Of a DNA stretch of 64,000 nucleotides, positions 34,530 through 42,611 are shown in pieces. The position numbers were made by a program, and so were the translations under genes. Below the pieces are notes generated by a model, which was not told the origin of the DNA, made no database searches, and saw only the letters and a list, made by a program, of their open reading frames with translations. Where the stretch lies: the NCBI GenBank assembly GCA_013141125.1, contig JABFRO010000001.1, forward strand, positions 806,001 through 870,000, in the 5' to 3' direction. The number at the start of each line of letters is the position of its first letter. Position 1 is the first letter of the stretch. Source of the stretch: Methylophilaceae bacterium. Its GTDB lineage: Bacteria; Pseudomonadota; Gammaproteobacteria; Burkholderiales; Methylophilaceae.

Positions 34530-35378
34530 GTGATGAAAGCAGGTATTGGTACGAGTTTTGAAGAAGTCGATCCGGCTTTCACCAACCTTATATTTCCACT
34601 TGCCGATGTCATCGAAGTAATCCCGGATACTTTGGCTATTAAGCAAGGCAAGTATCCTGTTATACCCGAAGCCACCCTGCAACATCTTGCAGAAATGTCA
34701 GAGAAAGCGACCATCATTATTCATGGGGTTGGCCTTTCCATCGGCTCATATCATGGTTGGAATGATCACTACTTCAGACTGCTGGATCAGATTCTTGCCG
34801 TAGTTCCTATTGCCTGGCATAGCGAACATTTGGGATTTATCAATGTAGACGGACAGTTTGTCGGCACCATGCTTGCCTTGCCAAGAACACGCGAGGCTCT
34901 CGATCTGATTGCAGAGCGCACCAGGCAAATCAGGGAGCGCTATCCGCTAACTTTCCTGCTGGAAAACATCGTTAATGTATTACCAGATCCGCCTGCTGAA
35001 ATGACAGAAGCAGCCTTCCTGAATAGTCTGGCCTATGAGAGCGGTTGTGAGCTATTACTGGACATTTACAACCTGGAGTGTAATGCCCACAATCAGAATT
35101 ACGCTATATCCGACTTTCTGGATGAACTTGATTTAAGTCTCGTGCGCGAAATTCATGTGGCTGGCGGTACCGAGCGTGCCGGATTGATGTTGGACATCCA
35201 TTCGCGCCGCACACGTGATATGACTCGAACATTATTGCCTGAAATTCTTCTGCGATCTCCCAATGTGAGCGCTTTGATTTATGAAGTCATGCCGCAAGCC
35301 GTGCCTACACTGGGTCATCAAGCTTGGGCAGACGAGCTGCATTTTCTCCGATCAGTGACTGCTCAGCATGAATCTTGA
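34530..35378 (+). CDS. MNIO (DUF692) multinuclear non-heme iron oxidase
   Basis: The 282-residue protein has the TIM-barrel DUF692 pattern: KAGIGTSFEEVDP at the start, HGVGLSIGS, WHSEHLGF, LLENIVNVL, LLLDIYNLECNAHN and EIHVAGGTERAG with a later DIHSRR. The His, Glu, Asp and Asn residues in these segments match the iron ligands of MbnB, TglH and related enzymes, which oxidatively modify cysteines or other residues in precursor peptides. It follows the CxxC peptide gene and overlaps the next gene by 11 bp, so the three form an operon. The chemistry performed here cannot be read from sequence. Confidence 0.85.
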   Translation: MMKAGIGTSFEEVDPAFTNLIFPLADVIEVIPDTLAIKQGKYPVIPEATLQHLAEMSEKATIIIHGVGLSIGSYHGWNDHYFRLLDQILAVVPIAWHSEHLGFINVDGQFVGTMLALPRTREALDLIAERTRQIRERYPLTFLLENIVNVLPDPPAEMTEAAFLNSLAYESGCELLLDIYNLECNAHNQNYAISDFLDELDLSLVREIHVAGGTERAGLMLDIHSRRTRDMTRTLLPEILLRSPNVSALIYEVMPQAVPTLGHQAWADELHFLRSVTAQHES

Positions 35379-35913
35379 AACCTATCAACGCGGCCTGCAA
35401 AGACTGGTGACTCAAGGCCAAGCAGCGCCTGAAGATGCCGCCTATTTACAGCAATTGGCAGGATGCACGCAACTAGCCGTGGTACGTGAAATTGTTTACT
35501 TTTGGCGAGCACATGGATTGGAGCGATTTTGCATTCTAAGCGCGAGTCTATTGAAAAGTCTGGGACGCTTTGAAAATGCTATTGAGCGCTTTGTAAGCAC
35601 AGAGAAATTTTCACCCTTTATTGAAGAAGCCAGCCAGCAGTTTTTGCAATTTTTAACCAAAGATCAAAATTCAATCGTGGCCGCGCTGGCAAAGACAGAA
35701 ATTGCACTGCACGAAACCAGAACCAATATATTGACTGAAATAGTGGTGGAATGGCCTTGTAACCCGGAGCCTATACTATTGGCCATAGTTAATGCTACCT
35801 TGGTCAACCAGCTTGACATAAATCAGGAATTATTCACCCCAGAGAGTTATCGCTTACGAATCAGCCGCGCACTGGCTAATGGATATGCCTGTGAGTTGGT
35901 CGAAACCCTATAG
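35368..35913 (+). CDS. MNIO partner protein (DUF2063/MbnC-like), probable
   Basis: This 181-residue protein follows the MNIO gene with an 11-bp overlap. MNIO enzymes usually act with such a partner, which recruits the precursor peptide. It is mainly helical (MNLETYQRGLQRLVTQG start, PEDAAYLQQLAG) with beta segments toward the end (YRLRISRALANGYACELV). The start resembles the N-terminal helical part of DUF2063-type partners. The assignment rests on position and size more than on clear motifs. Confidence 0.55.
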   Translation: MNLETYQRGLQRLVTQGQAAPEDAAYLQQLAGCTQLAVVREIVYFWRAHGLERFCILSASLLKSLGRFENAIERFVSTEKFSPFIEEASQQFLQFLTKDQNSIVAALAKTEIALHETRTNILTEIVVEWPCNPEPILLAIVNATLVNQLDINQELFTPESYRLRISRALANGYACELVETL

Positions 35914-35935
35914 CTTGTGTTATTCGTTTACACAC

Positions 35936-36058
35936 CCTTAAGGAAGCACAAATTTATTCGTCATCCTCGCGGAAGCGTGGATCCAAGCGGTTAATTAAAA
36001 TAGATTCCCGCCTTCGCAGAAATGACGAAATAGAATAAATCAACGTTTCCTTAATAGA
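35936..36058. repeat. Palindromic MITE-like repeat, copy 1
   Basis: About 120 bp read as a long imperfect inverted repeat. The outer arms contain AAGGAAGC and TTTCCTTA, and the inner arms CGTCATCCTCGCGG and CGCCTTCGCAGAAATGACG. A second copy in inverse orientation is at 42612-42722. Elements of this CGTCATTCCCGC type are dispersed non-coding repeats in several proteobacteria. It closes the MNIO operon and could act as a terminator or as an RNA-processing site. Confidence 0.7.
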
Positions 36059-36292
36059 ATAAGGCGCAAGATCAGCCATATTCCATACAACCATCAGGGA
36101 CGGCGGCAAACATCGTTCCTTCCGCCCTCCGAGGCGGCTTTAACCGCCCTCATCCACTCAATTATTTTGTCACCCATGATGAGAAATCATCTGCCTGAAT
36201 TCGCCTCGCTAGCACGGATAAGCATCCACGTTTGTTCCGACCAACTAGTCAATGCACAACACTCCAGTCAAAAATGAATACGTGTTTCTACC

Positions 36293-36337
36293 TACGTGTT
36301 CACACTTATTCCAATTCAATCGCGGGTTTGTTTTAAT
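36293..36337 (+). promoter_or_regulatory. Activator-type promoter of the unknown two-gene operon
   Basis: TACGTGTTCACACTTA at 36293-36308 is followed at exactly 34 bases by TTTGTTTTAAT at 36327-36337. A further TACGTG half-site lies at 36279-36284. Predicted start of transcription is about 88 bp before the first gene. The stretch 36059-36278 holds nothing else recognised. Confidence 0.68.
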
Positions 36338-36431
36338 ACATTTAGCGATGGTGGTTGCATGAGTTTTATTGCCAATAAACCCATGCACAATTCGTTAATC
36401 ATAAAACCATTTCAGTATAAGGATACAGGTG

Positions 36432-36626
36432 ATGAGTCTGAATCAATGGCTTCTCGTTGCAGAACTGGAAGATATTTCCAATTGCTTGAATGGCTACTTT
36501 GAACGTGTGCTCGCGCCCCCTTGCATCCATTCGGAAATTTCAATTATGGCTGATTGGACTCCTGGCTTCGCTATTTTTGAAGCCAATTTGGATGATCTAC
36601 CAGGCGATCCGGTTAAAGTCGAATAA
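36432..36626 (+). CDS. Small acidic protein of unknown function
   Basis: The 64-residue product (MSLNQWLLVAELEDISNCLN...) has two Cys, at about 18 and 31, a hydrophobic N-terminal helix and a very acidic end (EANLDDLPGDPVKVE). An AAGGA site is 8 bases before the ATG. No family is recognised. It is the first gene after a palindromic promoter like that of the MNIO operon, and is followed after 11 bp by a second unknown gene. Confidence 0.6.
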   Translation: MSLNQWLLVAELEDISNCLNGYFERVLAPPCIHSEISIMADWTPGFAIFEANLDDLPGDPVKVE

Positions 36627-36637
36627 GGAATATTGCT

Positions 36638-37183
36638 ATGCAAACATTTCATTATCCTCCCCGCTTTAATTATCGTTTATTGAGTCCTGCGCAGTGGCAT
36701 TCCAATCACGGTTGCATAGAAATTGAGGCGGATGGCAATATGATCCATCGTGTTAAAAATGTAGACGAATTTTATCAGGCTTTGGGTTATACCCAAAAAG
36801 ATGCTCTTGACGAGAAACTGGAGCCGGAAGTTTTTATATGGCACAAATACCGTAAAGACCATGCCGAAAAGTCCGAAGCTTGCCTGCAAGCCAGAATAAT
36901 GGCGTATTTGAATCAACACTCCGCGACATTTAGAGAGACCTATGGCCGTTATTATGTCGGCTGGATGGGAAGTTGTGATTCCTTGAAAATAAATGGCGAT
37001 GCCGATTGCGTGCATTGCAAACTGCATCCCTCCGCAGAAAAAAATGAAAATAGTCTGTTTAGGCAATCTTCCCGATGGTCACCCATAAAAATCGCTGAGG
37101 CATTAACGCCAGCACAAGCCCGCTTTGGTGTGCTGAAAGAAGCCGCCAGAGTGCGCAATGGGTACGTGCAAAGGGAAGACTGA
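36638..37183 (+). CDS. Unknown protein with a C-terminal Cys cluster
   Basis: This 181-residue protein is not recognised. The N-terminal half contains NHGCIEIEADGNMIHRVKN and HKYRKDHAEKSEACLQAR. Later comes a cysteine group, GSCDSLKINGDADCVHCKLH, giving C-x9-C-x2-C with a nearby His, which could hold a metal. It ends with KIAEALTPAQARFGVLKEAA. It forms an operon with the small protein upstream under the shared promoter motif. Confidence 0.6.
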   Translation: MQTFHYPPRFNYRLLSPAQWHSNHGCIEIEADGNMIHRVKNVDEFYQALGYTQKDALDEKLEPEVFIWHKYRKDHAEKSEACLQARIMAYLNQHSATFRETYGRYYVGWMGSCDSLKINGDADCVHCKLHPSAEKNENSLFRQSSRWSPIKIAEALTPAQARFGVLKEAARVRNGYVQRED

Positions 37184-37326
37184 CGGGAAAGCACTGCAAA
37201 CTTAAATCAGAGTTGATTTTGAGATTTATATCCCGTTGGGGTTTTAGCTGGGTATAATAGCAATGCATTCGAATTATTTTATCCACCAACCGCGACAATC
37301 AGCGAAAACTTGAAAGGAATAACATC

Positions 37327-37461
37327 ATGACAATTCTAACCATCAACAAGGTTCTGGTAGGTGAAGCGCTGGTCGGTGACGGCAATGAAGTGGCGCATAT
37401 TGACCTTATTATCGGGCCACGCGGTAGCGGTGCTGAAACCGCTTTTTGTATTGCCTTGTAG
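37327..37461 (+). pseudogene. fae: Formaldehyde-activating enzyme (Fae), N-terminal fragment
   Basis: After a good AAGGAAT-type site, 44 codons read [20 protein letters not shown] and [11 protein letters not shown], the characteristic start of Fae. The active-site His of [10 protein letters not shown] is present. A TAG then ends it where unrelated sequence begins. Fae condenses formaldehyde with tetrahydromethanopterin, so the relic hints at a C1-metabolising ancestor or donor. Confidence 0.75.
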
Positions 37462-37652
37462 ATGCTCAATTTGCACAGGCCGTGCGTGCTAAAACCATAA
37501 AACCCGTGTAATACCAATTTTATGGAGACCGCAGCGGCACGCTGGAAGATCCTTTCGGGCACATATGGTTTCTGGCCACGCATAAGGAATATCTCACGCC
37601 AGAGGAAATCAGCAAGCGCGCCGAAGCGCTATTTAAACCAGGGATCGCCTGA
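37458..37652 (+). pseudogene. VOC-superfamily (PhnB-like) C-terminal fragment
   Basis: Overlapping the Fae stop, the frame [17 protein letters not shown], a stop, and then YGDRSGTLEDPFGHIWFLAT completes the end of a glyoxalase/bleomycin-resistance-like protein. The metal-binding Glu of the family and the final helix (EEISKRAEALF) are visible. Its first half is missing. The two fragments meet head to tail, marking a deletion or recombination point. Confidence 0.7.
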
Positions 37653-37766
37653 AATTGCGGCCAAGCGAACAATTTTTATCTTATCGAGTTATCGATTTTT
37701 TCTCTGATCCTGGATTCATGTTGAAGGCAACACATCCAACCAATAATTCTTATCCTGGAGACTAAC

Positions 37767-38084
37767 ATGACCACGAAAAACACAGTTCGCCTGCACCGGG
37801 TGTTTACCGCAAAACCTGAAAAAATCTATCGAGCTTTCCTTGAGCCGGGTGCCTTGGCGCAATCGATACCGCCGAATGGCTTCACCGGCAAGGTGTATCA
37901 CATGGATGCAAAGGTCGGTGGCACGTACAAGATGTCATTCACGAATTTCACCACGGGCACGACCATCTCATTTGGCGGGGAATACTGTGAACTGGTAGCA
38001 AATGAGCGCCTGCGTTACACGGACAACTTCAATGACCCAAAATTTGGGACACCCTCGTTAAACCGCCAATTCCAAGCACAGTGA
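37767..38084 (+). CDS. AHSA1/SRPBCC-type protein, C-terminally truncated
   Basis: The product starts MTTKNTVRLHRVFTAKPEKI and has VYHMDAKVGGTYKMSFTNF, the N-terminal two thirds of the START-like AHSA1 family. Homologues are usually about 145-160 residues; this one ends at 105 with an unrelated tail (PSLNRQFQAQ), so the last strands and helix are lost. It has a ribosome-binding site (CTGGAG) and may still be made, but is probably not functional. Confidence 0.6.
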   Translation: MTTKNTVRLHRVFTAKPEKIYRAFLEPGALAQSIPPNGFTGKVYHMDAKVGGTYKMSFTNFTTGTTISFGGEYCELVANERLRYTDNFNDPKFGTPSLNRQFQAQ

Positions 38085-38130
38085 AGCCATGCCAGAATGG
38101 CACAAATTTTGATCTTAGAGGAGAAATGAC

Positions 38131-38616
38131 ATGGCAACACCAGCAAAAAATACGATTTGCCTTTGGTACGATCGCGGCGCAGATGAGGCGGCACGGTTTT
38201 ATGCGGCAACCTTTCCAAACTCATCTGTCGGTGCAGTGCTCCGCGCACCCGGAGACTTTCCTTCCGGAAAGAAAGGAGATGTGTTGACCGTCGAATTTAC
38301 AGTGATGGGTATTCCGTGCCTCGGGCTCAATGGTGGGTCTGCGTTCAAGCACAGCGAAGCGTTCTCGTTTCAGGTTGCAACTGCTGACCAAGCCGAAACG
38401 GATCGCTACTGGAACGCGATCGTTGGCAACGGCGGTCAAGAGAGTGAATGCGGTTGGTGCAAGGACAAATGGGGATTGTCTTGGCAGATCACACCTCTGG
38501 CGCTAACCGAAGCGATTGCTGATTCCGACCCCGCTGCCGCCAAGCGTGCATTCGATGCGATGATGACAATGCGAAAGATTGACATCGCCACAATCGAGGC
38601 CGCGCGTCGCGGCTGA
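38131..38616 (+). CDS. VOC-superfamily protein (PhnB/YjdN-like)
   Basis: The 161-residue protein has the family's start TICLWYDRGADEAARFYAAT and strands GDVLTVEFTVMGIPCLGLNGG, with the end KDKWGLSWQITP. These small beta-alpha-beta-beta-beta proteins are usually metal-dependent or degenerate enzymes of unknown substrate. A GGAG site is upstream. An attC-like site follows, suggesting it arrived as an integron gene cassette. Confidence 0.82.
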   Translation: MATPAKNTICLWYDRGADEAARFYAATFPNSSVGAVLRAPGDFPSGKKGDVLTVEFTVMGIPCLGLNGGSAFKHSEAFSFQVATADQAETDRYWNAIVGNGGQESECGWCKDKWGLSWQITPLALTEAIADSDPAAAKRAFDAMMTMRKIDIATIEAARRG

Positions 38617-38626
38617 AATGCGGGCG

Positions 38627-38684
38627 GTCTGACATGTCGCCCAAGCGGGACGGACACTATCACACCCTTAACTTGGCTTAAGGC
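38627..38684. other. attC-like recombination site
   Basis: Eleven bases after the VOC gene begins GTCTGAC, then CGCCCAAGCGGGACG, a short spacer, and CCCTTAACTTGGC ending in GGCTTAAGGC. The order and spacing resemble the R''-L''-L'-R' parts of an integron attC, with R' degenerate against the GTTRRRY consensus. No integrase gene is in the window. Confidence 0.4.
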
Positions 38685-38716
38685 TTTACAACTCAATCTG
38701 TTACAGGAGAAATATC

Positions 38717-39121
38717 ATGAAAAACAATCTAAACAATCCCGTTGTCTGGTTTGAAATTTACGTTCAGGACATGGAACGTGCCAAAGCGTTCTATGAAGCC
38801 GTACTCGCAGTTAAATTAGAATATATGCCCGACCCAACGGGGGCAACGAATTTGGAAATGTGGAGTTTTCCTGCCGACAAGGACACAGCAAAAACCACTT
38901 ACGGCGCGTGTGGAATGTTGGTAAAAATGGAAGGCTTTCCCCCTGGAAGTGGTGCCACGATAATTTATTTTGGTTGTGAAGATTGTGCTGTTGAAGCCGC
39001 CCGTGCTACCGAAAATGGCGGCAGTATTTTCAAAGAAAAAATGGCCATCGGCGACTACGGCTTCATTGCCCTGGTGTATGACACTGAGGGCAATATGATC
39101 GGCCTGTACTCTATGCAGTAA
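38717..39121 (+). CDS. VOC-superfamily protein
   Basis: This 134-residue protein has the glyoxalase-like pattern: VVWFEIYVQDMERAKAFYEA at the start, then GATIIYFGCEDCAVEAARA, and the closing strand YGFIALVYDTEGNMIGLYS with the conserved Glu. It is a complete single module with a GGAG site upstream. Substrate unknown. Confidence 0.82.
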   Translation: MKNNLNNPVVWFEIYVQDMERAKAFYEAVLAVKLEYMPDPTGATNLEMWSFPADKDTAKTTYGACGMLVKMEGFPPGSGATIIYFGCEDCAVEAARATENGGSIFKEKMAIGDYGFIALVYDTEGNMIGLYSMQ

Positions 39122-39201
39122 GTTTCATAATATGACAATTCCTGACATTGCGAATTGCCAAAAAAACTCCTAATTATTTTGAATATTAGAGGATAAATAT
39201 C

Positions 39202-39585
39202 ATGACTTATGTTGATGGCTTTGTACTTGCAGTCCCCACAAAAAACAAAGAAGCATACAAGGCGCTTGCTAAAAAAATGGCGGCGATTTTTAAGGAATTT
39301 GGTGCAATAAACATTGTGGAATGCTGGGGCGATGATGTGCCAGAAGGCAAGGTAACTTCATTTCCCATGGCTGTAAAATTAGAACCTGACGAGACGGTGG
39401 TTTTTTCATGGATTACTTGGCCATCGCGAGAAGTGCGAAATTCAGGTAACGCAAAATTAATGGCAGACCCACGCTGCCAACCTGACCAGAACCCTATGCC
39501 ATTTGATGGCAAGCGCATGATATACGGCGGGTTTGAAAAGATTGTTGATGAACAGGCCATTCAAACATCAGGAGACCCGCAATGA
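39202..39585 (+). CDS. DUF1428 family protein (YbaA-like)
   Basis: The 127-residue protein begins MTYVDGFVLAVPTKNKEAYK and contains IVECWGDDVPEGKVTSFPMA, then VVFSWITWPSREVRN. This is the standard DUF1428 dimeric alpha-beta-barrel-like fold of unknown function. It overlaps the following VOC gene by 4 bp, so the two are co-translated. Confidence 0.88.
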   Translation: MTYVDGFVLAVPTKNKEAYKALAKKMAAIFKEFGAINIVECWGDDVPEGKVTSFPMAVKLEPDETVVFSWITWPSREVRNSGNAKLMADPRCQPDQNPMPFDGKRMIYGGFEKIVDEQAIQTSGDPQ

Positions 39586-39980
39586 CCATACAACTTGACC
39601 ACGCTATCGTGCCATCGCACAGTCAAGTGGCTTCGGCAAAACTCTTGGCAGAATTGCTTGGCGTTCCGTGGGCAGCAACAAGCGCGGGGTCATTTTCCCC
39701 TGTTTACGTTAATGATGGACTTACGCTCGACTTCATAGACACGGACGAAGATTTCCCTATTTATCACTTTTGTTTTCGTGTTGAACAGGCTGAGTTTGAC
39801 GCTATTCTGGCGCGCATTAAAGCCGCTGGCATCCCCTATCGCAGCACGCCAAATGGGGCGGTAGATAGGCAGATTGGCACACAATTCAGCAACGTTTATT
39901 GGAACGAACCTGACGGACATTATTGGGAAATGTTGATAGTAAGTTATGCACGATTACAGGAACATAATTCAACCAAGTAA
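39582..39980 (+). CDS. VOC-superfamily protein
   Basis: This 132-residue protein has LDHAIVPSHSQVASAKLLAE at the start, with the first metal-type His, and DEDFPIYHFCFRVEQAEFDA in the middle. It ends with YWNEPDGHYWEMLIVSY, which carries the conserved Glu. The start overlaps the DUF1428 gene by 4 bp. The substrate is unknown. Confidence 0.82.
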   Translation: MTIQLDHAIVPSHSQVASAKLLAELLGVPWAATSAGSFSPVYVNDGLTLDFIDTDEDFPIYHFCFRVEQAEFDAILARIKAAGIPYRSTPNGAVDRQIGTQFSNVYWNEPDGHYWEMLIVSYARLQEHNSTK

Positions 39981-40024
39981 TAAGCGTTAAGTTTTTTTGT
40001 TGTTTGATGATTGGTATTTGTACC

Positions 40025-40069
40025 TACGTGCAAGCACGTATTTTTTATGACATAAGTATTTGCTTTAAT
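40025..40069 (+). promoter_or_regulatory. Activator-type promoter of the PEP-CTERM gene
   Basis: TACGTGCAAGCACGTA (40025-40040) is a perfect palindrome, and TTTGCTTTAAT starts exactly 34 bases after its first base (40059-40069). The -10 is TGC-TTTAAT. The predicted start of transcription is about 85 bp before the ATG at 40161. Confidence 0.72.
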
Positions 40070-40160
40070 GTGTGCGTGCTTGGTGATTTCGGGCATAGAT
40101 GATTGATTGCGTATTAACAATACAACTATTTCTTGGCACGTTAATTTAAGGGGATAAATC

Positions 40161-41030
40161 ATGAATCAGCAATATACTTTACGTAAATCAGCCAGCATCG
40201 GCCTTTCAGCTGTGGTTTTATCAATGTTTGCGCTTTCTGTGCAGGCGAATCTGAATCTGGTTAAAAATGGCTCTTTTGAGACAGTCACTACAACGAAAAA
40301 TGATGCCTTCAGTCTAGCCGGCGTCTCGAATTGGGCAACGCTCAACAGCTACACTTTTCTTGAAGTTCCTGGTGGTGCTACTTTGCCCTTTGCCCCAAGT
40401 AACGGTGGCTCTTTGTATTCGGGGATTGCTTGTACAGCGCCTATTTTGCCGACAACGGGTCCAGCGCCTTCAGGCTGTTTCCCGACGACTAGCCCTGACG
40501 GGGGAAATTTTGTGGTGGCAGATGGTGGCGCTTATCCATTCGGCGTTCTTTGGCAATCACTTACGGGACTCGTGGTTGGCCAGAGTTATGAGGTAAGCTT
40601 TTGGCAGGCGGCTGGACAACAGAAAACCTATCCCGGCAACACCTTAGAGCAATGGATAGTTACTCTCGGTGGTACCCTAGGTTCGGGCAATGTCAATCTT
40701 ACTGATGGTACGACTGTGAATGTAGCAAGTATGCTTGTCGGCGGTAAAAGTCAACACTCAGATTTAATGTCTACACCTAATAAAGATTTTGTTGATTGGC
40801 AATATCAAACTATGACTTTCCAAGCAACAGACCCAAATCTTCCAACTGGTGCAACAATGCCAAGCACTTTGTTAGGATTCTTATCCATTGGGTCGCCATT
40901 TGGGGTACCGCCTTTTGTTCTGTTAGATGGTGTCTCCGTCGAAGCAGTCCCCGAACCTGCATCCTACGCGCTGCTGGGCATAGGCCTACTGGGTGCCCTG
41001 TTTGCGCGCAGGCAAAAGAAGTGCGCGTAA
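40161..41030 (+). CDS. PEP-CTERM-anchored exported protein
   Basis: The 289-residue protein has a signal peptide (SIGLSAVVLSMFALSVQA) and a mature beta-rich domain starting NLVKNGSFETV, common among surface and carbohydrate-binding modules. The C-terminal sorting signal is textbook: VPEPASYALLGIGLLGALFA followed by the basic tail RRQKK. Exosortase should cleave and anchor or release it at the cell surface in connection with exopolysaccharide. No exosortase is in the window. An AAGGGG site precedes the start. Expression probably depends on the palindromic promoter upstream. Confidence 0.9.
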   Translation: MNQQYTLRKSASIGLSAVVLSMFALSVQANLNLVKNGSFETVTTTKNDAFSLAGVSNWATLNSYTFLEVPGGATLPFAPSNGGSLYSGIACTAPILPTTGPAPSGCFPTTSPDGGNFVVADGGAYPFGVLWQSLTGLVVGQSYEVSFWQAAGQQKTYPGNTLEQWIVTLGGTLGSGNVNLTDGTTVNVASMLVGGKSQHSDLMSTPNKDFVDWQYQTMTFQATDPNLPTGATMPSTLLGFLSIGSPFGVPPFVLLDGVSVEAVPEPASYALLGIGLLGALFARRQKKCA

Positions 41031-41142
41031 TCGTTCTCTGCTTTGATCCCATGCCGGGCAGGATAGTCATTCCGTCCGGCTTGGAACAGGTGTCGTCCAA
41101 TCGACTAGCTCCTGTTTTTGGCATGCTTTTTTCAGCCTGACG

Positions 41143-41970
41143 ATGGAAATCCTCCGACAACTGCAACAGCATTTGCCAGCGTTCGCGCTGGATGTGTTGC
41201 GGCTGTGTGTCTGGTTGTTGCTTTTGATGCTAGTTTTCATACCGCTGGAACGGTTCTGCGCTTTACATGCGCAAAAAGTCTTGCGTCAAGGATTTGTCAC
41301 CGATCTGGCCTATTACTTTATTAACAGCCTGCTGCCCAAGTTGCTACTGGCCTTGCCACTGTCCATCATTGCCTTGGGACTGCATGCCACTGTTCCCGGC
41401 GGTTGGTATGCTTGGGTAGCCGCCATGCCGCTAGGCTTGCGTTTTGTGGCAGCGATGGTTGTCGGCGAGTTTGGCGCTTATTGGGGGCATCGCTGGTCGC
41501 ATGAGTTTCCGCTGTTATGGCGTTTCCATGCCATTCACCACAGCGCAGAGGAAATGGACTGGCTGGTCAATACCCGTGCGCATCCGCTGGATATGGTTTT
41601 TACCCGGCTATGCGGTCTGGTACCTATCTATGTGCTTGGGCTGGCACAGCCAACGGGCAATAGCGTGGATGTGGTGCCTATGCTGTATGTAATTTTTGCT
41701 ACGGTATGGAGTTTTTTCATTCACGCCAATGTGCGCTGGCGTTTTGGCTGGCTGGAGCAGCTGGTAGCCACTCCAGCTTTCCACCATTGGCACCACACCA
41801 ATGATGGCGCAGACTATATAAATAAAAACTACGCCGCGATTTTTCCCTGGGTGGACAGGATTTTCGGCAGTTATTATCTGCCCGCGCAGCAATGGCCGCT
41901 GAAATACGGCATTGATGCGCTTACGGAGCCAAATTTGGCCGGGCAATTATGGCAACCGTTAAGGCTGTAG
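41143..41970 (+). CDS. Sterol desaturase/fatty acid hydroxylase superfamily membrane protein
   Basis: This 275-residue membrane protein has several hydrophobic helices and the histidine boxes of the superfamily: GHRWSH, HAIHHSAEE and HHWHHTN. These bind a di-iron centre that hydroxylates or desaturates lipids. The substrate in this bacterium is unknown. It lies 112 bp after the PEP-CTERM gene. Its start overlaps no other gene. Confidence 0.85.
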   Translation: MEILRQLQQHLPAFALDVLRLCVWLLLLMLVFIPLERFCALHAQKVLRQGFVTDLAYYFINSLLPKLLLALPLSIIALGLHATVPGGWYAWVAAMPLGLRFVAAMVVGEFGAYWGHRWSHEFPLLWRFHAIHHSAEEMDWLVNTRAHPLDMVFTRLCGLVPIYVLGLAQPTGNSVDVVPMLYVIFATVWSFFIHANVRWRFGWLEQLVATPAFHHWHHTNDGADYINKNYAAIFPWVDRIFGSYYLPAQQWPLKYGIDALTEPNLAGQLWQPLRL

Positions 41971-42073
41971 CGTGACTTACGTTCTAAAGCTTCGTTCTAC
42001 AGTTCGCTCTGTGATTTTACGCAGAAATTGCATTATTCAGTTGTGTCAGGCTGATATACGAGAGGAATATTTC

Positions 42074-42550
42074 ATGAAATCCCTACTTCACAGCACTTTT
42101 CTAATAGCTGGCATGGTATTCGCTTTGCTTAGTATCACTACGGCACAGGCCGATCTTGCACCTGCCGAGCAAGCGGCCGTATTTAAGGCGGCGGGTTTCA
42201 AGAAGGGAGCTGATGGTCGCTATATTCGTTGTCAGGAAGACACGCCCACCGCCTCTTATGAACCCGGCCAAATTGAGCTGATGGATCTGAACAACGATGG
42301 CCAACCCGAAGCATGGGTCACGGAAAGCAGCATGTTTTGCTATGGTTCGCCACATACTTTTTTTGCATTGGTCAGAAAAGATGCAGGTGTATGGCATACA
42401 TTATTGGATGATGTGGGCATACCCGTGGTGTTAAAGACCAAGCGTTCCGGTTGGCCGGATATTGAGGTCGGTGGCCCGGGGTTTGGGAAGTTCCCTTATT
42501 ATCGCTGGAACGGTAAATCCTACGTTCGTGTCACTCCGAGTAAAAAGTAG
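42074..42550 (+). CDS. Exported protein of unknown function
   Basis: The 158-residue product has a signal peptide (MKSLLHSTFLIAGMVFALLS ending TAQA) and a mature part with IELMDLNNDGQPEAWVTESS, an EF-hand-like, FG-GAP-type Asp-rich loop, then DIEVGGPGFGKFPYYRWNG. The pattern fits periplasmic proteins with a VCBS-like calcium loop. I start at 42074 because of the GAGAGGAA site; the frame is open upstream without signal features. Confidence 0.65.
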   Translation: MKSLLHSTFLIAGMVFALLSITTAQADLAPAEQAAVFKAAGFKKGADGRYIRCQEDTPTASYEPGQIELMDLNNDGQPEAWVTESSMFCYGSPHTFFALVRKDAGVWHTLLDDVGIPVVLKTKRSGWPDIEVGGPGFGKFPYYRWNGKSYVRVTPSKK

Positions 42551-42611
42551 CGAATGACATGCCGCATGTGCAATGATTTTGCCAATATCTCAAACCAAAT
42601 GGCTCTAAAGA

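Noticed and set aside
37215-37326. TATAAT-like box before the Fae fragment
   Set aside because: A good -10 (TATAAT near 37254) is present but no -35 or palindrome at proper distance, and the gene is a fragment.
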